Below are positions 17,811 to 22,494 of a stretch of DNA of 22,494 nt, one piece after another (within the stretch, counting starts at the first letter, position 1; each line of letters begins with the position of its first letter). Source of the stretch: Chara braunii. Its lineage: Eukaryota; Streptophyta; Charophyceae; Charales; Characeae. The stretch lies in NCBI GenBank assembly GCA_003427395.1, contig BFEA01000188.1, positions 2,575,538 to 2,598,031 of the forward strand. Reading direction: 5' to 3'. Below the pieces are notes generated by a model. It did no database searches, was not told the DNA's origin, and worked only from the letters and a program-made list of their open reading frames with translations. Made by a program: the position numbers and the translations under genes.

Positions 17811-17866
<56 letters not shown>
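17811..17866. repeat. (GA)n microsatellite
   Basis: About 27 GA units, with an N six bases downstream. Confidence 0.95.
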
Positions 17867-17868
<2 letters not shown>

Positions 17869-18393
17869 CGGNAGAGGAGAGGAGGGAGAGAAGGCGAAGC
17901 CTTCCTCCCTGGTACCTGGCTATGGCGCTGCAAAGGGGGGCTGGGCCGGTAACTGGCGATGCGCCCAGTGCTGCGCTAATCCGCTCTCCTCTGAACCTTG
18001 CTCCCTTGCTGCTCCTCGCTGCTGCAGCGCTGCTGCTGAGCTAGTCCTGAAGACTAACCCCGTCCATACTAACCCCCTACTGAGGCTGGTACCCAGCCTT
18101 TTGTAGTGCTGGGCCGGCCTCCTACTCACTGGTACCTACCGGCCTGGACCGTTGATCCAGATCAACGGTCCAGTTTTGAAACTGGTTGGNGCCTAAACTG
18201 TGGCAGCCTCTGAACGGCTGTCGGTGGGTCCTTGGCTGGACCGGTACCGGCCTTGTGGCCGTTTGGCCTGGGCCTGCCTGAACCGCCGTGGTGCAGGCCC
18301 ATCTGGCCTCATCTGAACCGTCGTCCCCTTAGGCCTATCCTGCCTGTCTGGAACCGGGACCTAACTGGGGCCCGTGTGGCTCAGTTTTGCCCC
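17867..18393. other. GC-rich intergenic DNA with CTGG/CCGG-rich phrases
   Basis: Many variants of GGCCTGGACCG and TGAACCGCCG suggest old local duplication. No coding domain is recognised. Confidence 0.45.
18144..18173. repeat. Perfect 13-bp inverted repeat with 4-nt loop
   Basis: CTGGACCGTTGAT and ATCAACGGTCCAG around CCAG. It has the shape of an intrinsic terminator stem but no T tract follows, and this is nuclear DNA. Confidence 0.8.
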
Positions 18394-18403
18394 AGTGTGT
18401 GTG

Positions 18404-18437
<34 letters not shown>

Positions 18438-18448
18438 CGTGTGTGTGT
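18394..18448. repeat. (TG)n microsatellite
   Basis: About 27 TG units with TT and GC interruptions. Confidence 0.95.
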
Positions 18449-18621
18449 CCACTGATGCAAAATGCAGAGTCAAGGTCCAAAGTACATTTTTTTTTAAGTA
18501 TATCCCATCAAGTTGGAGGGGTACGAAAAGGGTGTGGGACTATTGCGCCAAACCGTAAGTGGGAGTAACGTCAATGCTTCACAGACCTGAACGATACAGC
18601 ACAGAAAGAGCACAGGAGCAG

Positions 18622-18695
18622 TGACTGTTTTGTTGGTCTCTTTGTGGACTAATGAGGAAACTGAACCCCCAGTAGTCTGCAGAATCCCTTGAGGA
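18622..18695 (-). pseudogene. Dead hammerhead ribozyme relic
   Basis: The + strand reads GACTGTTTTGTTGG, then GACTAATGAGG, CTGAACCCCC and GTCTGCAGAATCCC. This is collinear with the intact copy at 19984-20037 (GACTGTTTCGTCGG, GACTCATCAGG, CTGAACCCTC, ATCTGCGGCATCC). On the minus strand the core CUGAUGA has become CUCAUUA and GAAA is AAAA, so catalysis is excluded. Confidence 0.6.
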
Positions 18696-18795
18696 TGTTT
18701 GAGTCTTAACCTGCTTCAGTCCCTGTTGCAAGTTGGGCGAACACAGCAAGGTACTGGGGGTTTCTGCGGACTACTGGGGGTTCAGTTTCCTCATT
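18651..18795. repeat. 34-bp inverted repeat joining two hammerhead relics
   Basis: AATGAGGAAACTGAACCCCC then AGTAGTCTGCAGAA (18651-18684) is complemented by 18762-18795 with one mismatch; the spacer is 77 bp. Confidence 0.9.
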
Positions 18796-18816
18796 TGTCC
18801 GCAAATAGGGAAGACT
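18755..18816 (+). pseudogene. Dead hammerhead relic, inverted partner
   Basis: It is the inverted copy of the 18622-18695 relic: GGTTTCTGCGGACTACTGGG, CAGTTTCCTCATTTGTCCGC, then AAGACTGTG. The CUGAUGA and GAAA elements are lost. Confidence 0.5.
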
Positions 18817-19433
18817 GTGTTATCAAGCGGGCGGGGAGGCAAGTGCGGGGGCATAGCATACAGCAACACAGCAAGGTACACAGAGCAGGATACACATACT
18901 AAGGAGGAGCTAATAGCAGAGCAAAGTGGGTGGACAAGTGGGGCTTAGGCGCGCAGGACAGAGAGGTTGGCACATGGCAACGGTGCAACGAGACAACAGC
19001 CGGCCAGGCGAACATGTAAGTGGGCGGCCGGCCGAGCACACAGCAACATAGCGAGTCATGCAAGAGCGACAAGAAAAATAGCAAAATACCCACAACACGG
19101 CGACGATCAAAGGGGACTATTACGGTACTCGGGTCATGTGGAGAAATCTGCAGACTGTAGCTTCACACCACGAGGAAGAGGCAGGGAGCCACAGTGTCCA
19201 TCACCTTGATGAAACATGAATCACAGGTATCCATAACACAGCAGGCCCCCGAATGGTGTTGCACAGTTGCAGCCTTGCAGGCACTTACTATTCGGTTCTC
19301 CACTGACTATTTGGCACATCTTGAAGGTGCTGCGACAAGGAAGAGGGCAGAGAGAACGGTCGAACAAACAATGTGAATGTGTGTGTCTGTGTGTTTGTCA
19401 TATTCGCTATACACTAAAAAAATCCATTACTGT
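18817..19433. other. Intergenic DNA, no recognised gene
   Basis: ACACAGCAA-type words recur near 18740, 18862 and 19039, suggesting old tandem structure. No open frame with a known domain. Confidence 0.4.
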
Positions 19434-19497
19434 GCCAGACTGTTTCGCCGCACTTTCACCAACTCGTCAGGAGGTTGAACCGGGACAGAAGGCTGGC
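19434..19497 (-). ncRNA. Hammerhead ribozyme motif, degenerate type III
   Basis: On the minus strand: GCCAG..CUGU pairs with ACAG.CUGGC (stem III, 4 plus 5 pairs around an internal loop). The site is GUC ending at 19484. The core is CUGACGA (19470-19464) and GAAA. Stem II, GUUGG/GCGGC around UGAAAGU, has two G-U pairs and one mismatch. Stem I is poor because the first two positions no longer pair. All catalytic core bases are kept. The flank TGCATCCTGG is shared with the copy at 1292-1353. Confidence 0.65.
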
Positions 19498-19537
19498 CAG
19501 GATGCATTGACTGATGGATAAGCACTCACCACATCGC

Positions 19538-19540
<3 letters not shown>

Positions 19541-19573
<33 letters not shown>
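19541..19573. repeat. (TG)n microsatellite
   Basis: About 16 units. Confidence 0.95.
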
Positions 19574-19574
<1 letters not shown>

Positions 19575-19983
19575 TGTGTGCTTCAATGCACCCATGGCAA
19601 GTTTTACTATGCCAGGTATGATCTCCGATGACAGGTCATCGGCACACCTCTAGCTTAGGTATTATTCGCAAGTGTGGTAGACATCATCTATTGTGGCGAG
19701 AACGGCATCTACTCATGTTTTCGAGTACTTTCAGGCAAGGCGGGTAGGGCGAGCGGACAAACCACATATCAACAAAACAGACTTAAAAAAAGGAGGGTGC
19801 CAAGGCCTGGCGGGTCAAGGGAGAGTAGCGCACCGACCCTTTACCCTCTTGCTGGTGAGATTGCGAGCAGACAGCCCGCAAGCAACCCAGCAAGAAGACC
19901 ACACCTCAGCAGACCAAACAAACACACCAAAAACATTAACTGAAAAAAAAATATATTAACTGAAAAAAATAGAAGCTGATGAT

Positions 19984-20037
19984 GACTGTTTCGTCGGAAT
20001 TGCACCGACTCATCAGGAGGCTGAACCCTCGACAATC
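19984..20037 (-). ncRNA. Intact type III hammerhead ribozyme
   Basis: Read on the minus strand. Stem III is GAUUGU (20037-20032) with ACAGUC (19989-19984), six pairs including one G-U. Cleavage is expected after C at 20031 (GUC). Stem I is a 14-nt hairpin GAGG/CCUC with loop GUUCAG. The core CUGAUGA is 20016-20010. Stem II is GUCGG/CCGAC, five Watson-Crick pairs, loop UGCAAUU, and GAAA follows (19992-19989). Every invariant core base is present and all helices are complete, so self-cleavage is expected if it is transcribed. Plant retrozymes and viroid-like RNAs use the same topology. The nearest same-strand ribozyme cleaves 547 nt further on. Confidence 0.88.
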
Positions 20038-20423
20038 TGCGGCATCCCCAGTTTTTGGATGCGTGAGGTCATGAAACCTTTGACCCCTGTTGAAGGCAGG
20101 TTGCCCACAAACGAAACTCGGCAGCAGCGAGTGACGCCGTTGTGAAGCACCGGGCAACACACTCAATGTCAGTGCACTGCGCAACACCAAAGACGACTGC
20201 AAGCAGAAGACAACATCAGTGGAGATGAAGCAAGGCACCCGTTTGGGGGGCAAACAAGTCCACACCCAAACGACAACCATCCGACACGCCACTAACGAAA
20301 GGACCCCAAATGGCAAGGCACCCGAATGGGCAGCCTGGAGGCAGCATAACGACGCACAAGGCACCACCAGCAATACATCCAAGCCACAAAGTGAACACAA
20401 CAGCACAGATTGGACACACGCAA

Positions 20424-20927
20424 AGCAAGAGGGATGGGCAGCAAGACAACGGTGGAACGCAGACAGCACAAGGCAGCCCACACATCCAACACAGAGCCAA
20501 GCAACACATGACCTACCCGCATCACGGGTGAACACCGCAGACTGTTGGTTCCCACCACCCAATGAGCCAGGGAATCACTCCGACGGACATCCATCATCAC
20601 CCACAGGCAAGCAGCTGAGCAACCGTGCAGCGGAGCGAGGCACATCGCAAGGCTACCAAACCACCAGGCACGCGAGCAAAAAAACACGGGAGGCACGCCC
20701 CGCGCGTAGTCGGCAAGGCAGCAGAGCAGTGAGGACGACCTGAAAAGCAAGCGGCATGGGCAGCAAGACCGTGGCAGAGCGCAGACAAGGCAGTCTACAC
20801 ATCCAACACGGAGCAAAGCANCACATGACCTACTCACATCACGATAGAACCCCGCAGACTGTTGGTTCCCACCACCCGCTGAGCCAGGGGAACACGCCGA
20901 CGACCATCGGTCATCACCGACAGGCAA
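20424..20927. repeat. Two ~185-bp direct repeats, period 322 bp, with hammerhead-like remnants
   Basis: Copies at about 20424-20610 and 20746-20927 share ATGGGCAGCAAGAC, CACATCCAACAC, ACATGACCTAC, GCAGACTGTTGGTTCCCACC, GAGCCAGG and ACAGGCAA. The GACTGTT..CCACC..GAGCCAGG segment lies where the intact ribozyme has GACTGTTTCG..CACCGAC..TCATCAGG, suggesting deleted hammerheads. Long open frames on both strands come from the repeat and are not called. Confidence 0.6.
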
Positions 20928-21110
20928 CACAGACAACTTGAACCTAGCGGTCCCCCTAAGAGTGCAGTTGGCACTCCAAACGATGAACCACCGACTGTTT
21001 AGCACTGCTAGGGGGTGCTCGGCTAGAGACAAACGTACTTAGAACAAACATAGAAAAGAAAAGAAAGACAAACATACCAAAAACAAGGACAAACAAACTT
21101 TTATAAAATT

Positions 21111-21113
<3 letters not shown>

Positions 21114-21163
<50 letters not shown>
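21114..21163. repeat. (TG)n microsatellite
   Basis: About 25 units, followed by GCGCTAAACAC. Confidence 0.95.
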
Positions 21164-21166
<3 letters not shown>

Positions 21167-21198
21167 TAAACACAAGTGCACAAAAGAAGGTTAACTAC

Positions 21199-21245
21199 TG
21201 TGACAGTATGTTTTGTCGGACTGTCACCACCACTAAAGAAGGGTG
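21199..21245 (-). pseudogene. Dead hammerhead relic next to TG repeat
   Basis: On the minus strand, CUUUAGUGGUGG then UGACAGU and CCGACAAAACAUAC corresponds to CUGAUGAGUCGG, loop II and CCGACGAAACAG. Core bases including G12 are changed. The flank CTACTGTGACAG matches TTACTGTGCCAG of the 19434 copy, and both follow a TG repeat and a CGCTA word. Confidence 0.5.
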
Positions 21246-21310
21246 ATTCTGATGGACTGGACGGAAGTGGTGGTGATGTCTGTCGGACCCAGCAGATCAA
21301 AATTCAGTCC

Positions 21311-21416
21311 AGATACAGATCCTCGTCCAAATTATTGCCAACTTCCAGCACACCCTTGTTTGAATAGCAAGGGTGTTAATGGAAGTTGGCAACAATTTTC
21401 ACGAGGATCTGTATCT
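21311..21416. repeat. 106-bp hairpin element
   Basis: AGATACAGATCCTCGT, TTGCCAACTTCC and ACACCCTTG on the left (21311-21358) pair with CAAGGGTGT, GGAAGTTGGCAA and ACGAGGATCTGTATCT on the right (to 21416). The end, TTTTCACGAGGATCCGTACC, is repeated once more at 21425-21444. Confidence 0.85.
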
Positions 21417-21573
21417 AGACCGACTTTTCACGAGGATCCGTACCTAGACCTCCATTACCGGCCGGGGCGCCCATGTCAGGTCCTACCGGCCTGGTTTCCG
21501 CCCGGCTGGCCCAGCCTGCCGGCTCTCCCAGACTGGCTACCGGGTGGTCCAGTGCGAATTCGAGCAACGTGAT

Positions 21574-21641
<68 letters not shown>
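21574..21641. repeat. (TG)n(GA)n compound microsatellite
   Basis: Seven TG units run into about 26 GA units. Confidence 0.95.
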
Positions 21642-21644
<3 letters not shown>

Positions 21645-22494
21645 TTCCTAATAGCTGAGGAGTGGAACTGCACACTAGATGCTCTGACTGCCACAGCCCC
21701 TGGAACATCAGACACAACTCTGTTATTAGAGTTTATGAAATCAATCTTGCAAATTCATACTCAAACATGCATGCAACAGATGAGAATAACTTGGCGCTGT
21801 GCACCCAACTCAAACTCGGAGATATGGTAGCTTGCAACTCAACTCAAATCCAAGTTTACTTCAGTTGACTATGGCGCTGGGCGCCCNCACTTACACGTTC
21901 GACTCAGAGTTCATACGCAACTCGACTCCGGATCACCCTGGATACCATGCACGCCAACCACTGCACACACACATACACACTCACTAACTGTCTATGGCTA
22001 TGGCGCATGGCCACTAACAGCTAACTAGCCTATCACTAACTTCTGCCCACTTCGTCTTCAGGCCATCTGCAGACCTCCCTTACACAAGACGCCTGAACAG
22101 CGCTTCCGCAGAGCTTCCNCAGGAATGAATGAATGGCTGGACGCAGCCTCTTGATTTATACTTCTGCGCAGCTCCGATTTGGCCTGTATTCTCTGGCCCC
22201 GGTACCCTTAGCCCCATATGGTACTTGCTGGACCGGACAGGGACTTTCTCGACTGCACTACGACTCACCTACGACTCACTGCAGTCCTACTGAGGTCCTA
22301 CCAGTTGACTTCAACAGATGTCACAGTCCTACGGCGCAAGTAGACTTAGCTACACCACTTGCCCACTGGTCGACCTTCTAGAAGACCTCTGGACCCTACT
22401 TCGATTTTTGCCCTACAGGTCTGTGGTTCGAATCCCTTACTTCTCTGGTGCCTACGATGACCTACCTGCAAGTGGCTATCCTACAGGTCACAGG
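21642..22494. other. Intergenic DNA to the window end; no gene recognised
   Basis: Short related phrases (CAACTC, CTATGGCGC, CCTACTG) recur, suggesting old repeats. GTGGTTCGAATCCC at about 22423-22436 is a perfect tRNA B-box, but no A box or tRNA fold is found upstream. Confidence 0.4.

Noticed and set aside
18144-18173. Intrinsic transcription terminator
   Set aside because: The stem is strong but there is no T tract, and the context is nuclear.
20940-21030. Another hammerhead near GACTGTTTAGCACTGC
   Set aside because: Only the ACTGTTT word and a GTGCT/AGCAC helix agree; CUGANGA and GAAA are absent, so it is not counted.
20219-21032. Open frames of 174-246 codons on both strands near 20.2-21.0 kb
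   Set aside because: They lie across direct repeats, contain an N, and translate the repeat twice; no known domain.
22423-22436. tRNA gene from a perfect B box
   Set aside because: No A box at the usual distance and no cloverleaf.
1-22494. CRISPR array or bacterial operon
   Set aside because: The tandem repeats have no regular unique spacers and the coding gene is split by GT-AG introns; the DNA is eukaryotic.

Overview
The window is nuclear DNA of a eukaryote with a large, repeat-rich genome. One protein-coding gene can be read with confidence. It is a split gene on the + strand for a CYTH-fold triphosphate tunnel metalloenzyme of the plant TTM3 type, with five visible exons from 858 to 16155. 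All phases agree, every junction is GT-AG, and the stop codon is TAG at 16153-16155. The first exon or exons, with the N-terminal ExExK strand, must lie upstream of base 1. The plant-type protein, the 1.7-5.8 kb introns full of satellites, and the long C homopolymers suggest a streptophyte plant or charophyte alga such as Chara. The lineage is an inference from one gene.

Layout. 1-857 is the end of an upstream intron. Exon 1 (first visible) is 858-969. The intron 970-5949 holds two sense-strand hammerhead ribozyme motifs (1292-1353 and 1469-1500), a large CA/TG foldback (1790-2438), a C57 tract, a TTAACC-type tandem repeat and a cluster of U6 snRNA-derived sequences. Exon 2 is 5950-6042 and exon 3 is 7769-7873. 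The intron 7874-13695 holds an antisense, heavily broken LINE (about 9196-11380), a tandem tRNA-like element, a foldback element and a 37-bp hairpin. Exon 4 is 13696-13763 and exon 5 is 16056-16155. Downstream (16156-22494) I recognise no gene, only repeats, microsatellites and a second cluster of hammerhead sequences, mostly on the minus strand.

The most notable content is a family of type III hammerhead ribozymes. One copy on the minus strand (19984-20037) is complete: GUC cleavage site, CUGAUGA, GAAA and all three helices. A second (1292-1353) has a full core and compensatory changes in stem II. At least two more are partial and several are relics. Two of them lie on the same strand with cleavage sites 547 nt apart, the arrangement expected of a retrozyme, a non-autonomous retroelement that moves through circular RNA. 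Other repeat families include a ~113-bp near-palindromic foldback element (three copies plus a half copy), a 106-bp hairpin at 21311-21416, and a 73-bp perfect duplication around a single N that is probably an assembly artefact.

There are seven single-N positions (1105, 17279, 17872, 18190, 20821, 21887, 22119). Several lie beside simple repeats, so local repeat lengths should be treated with caution.
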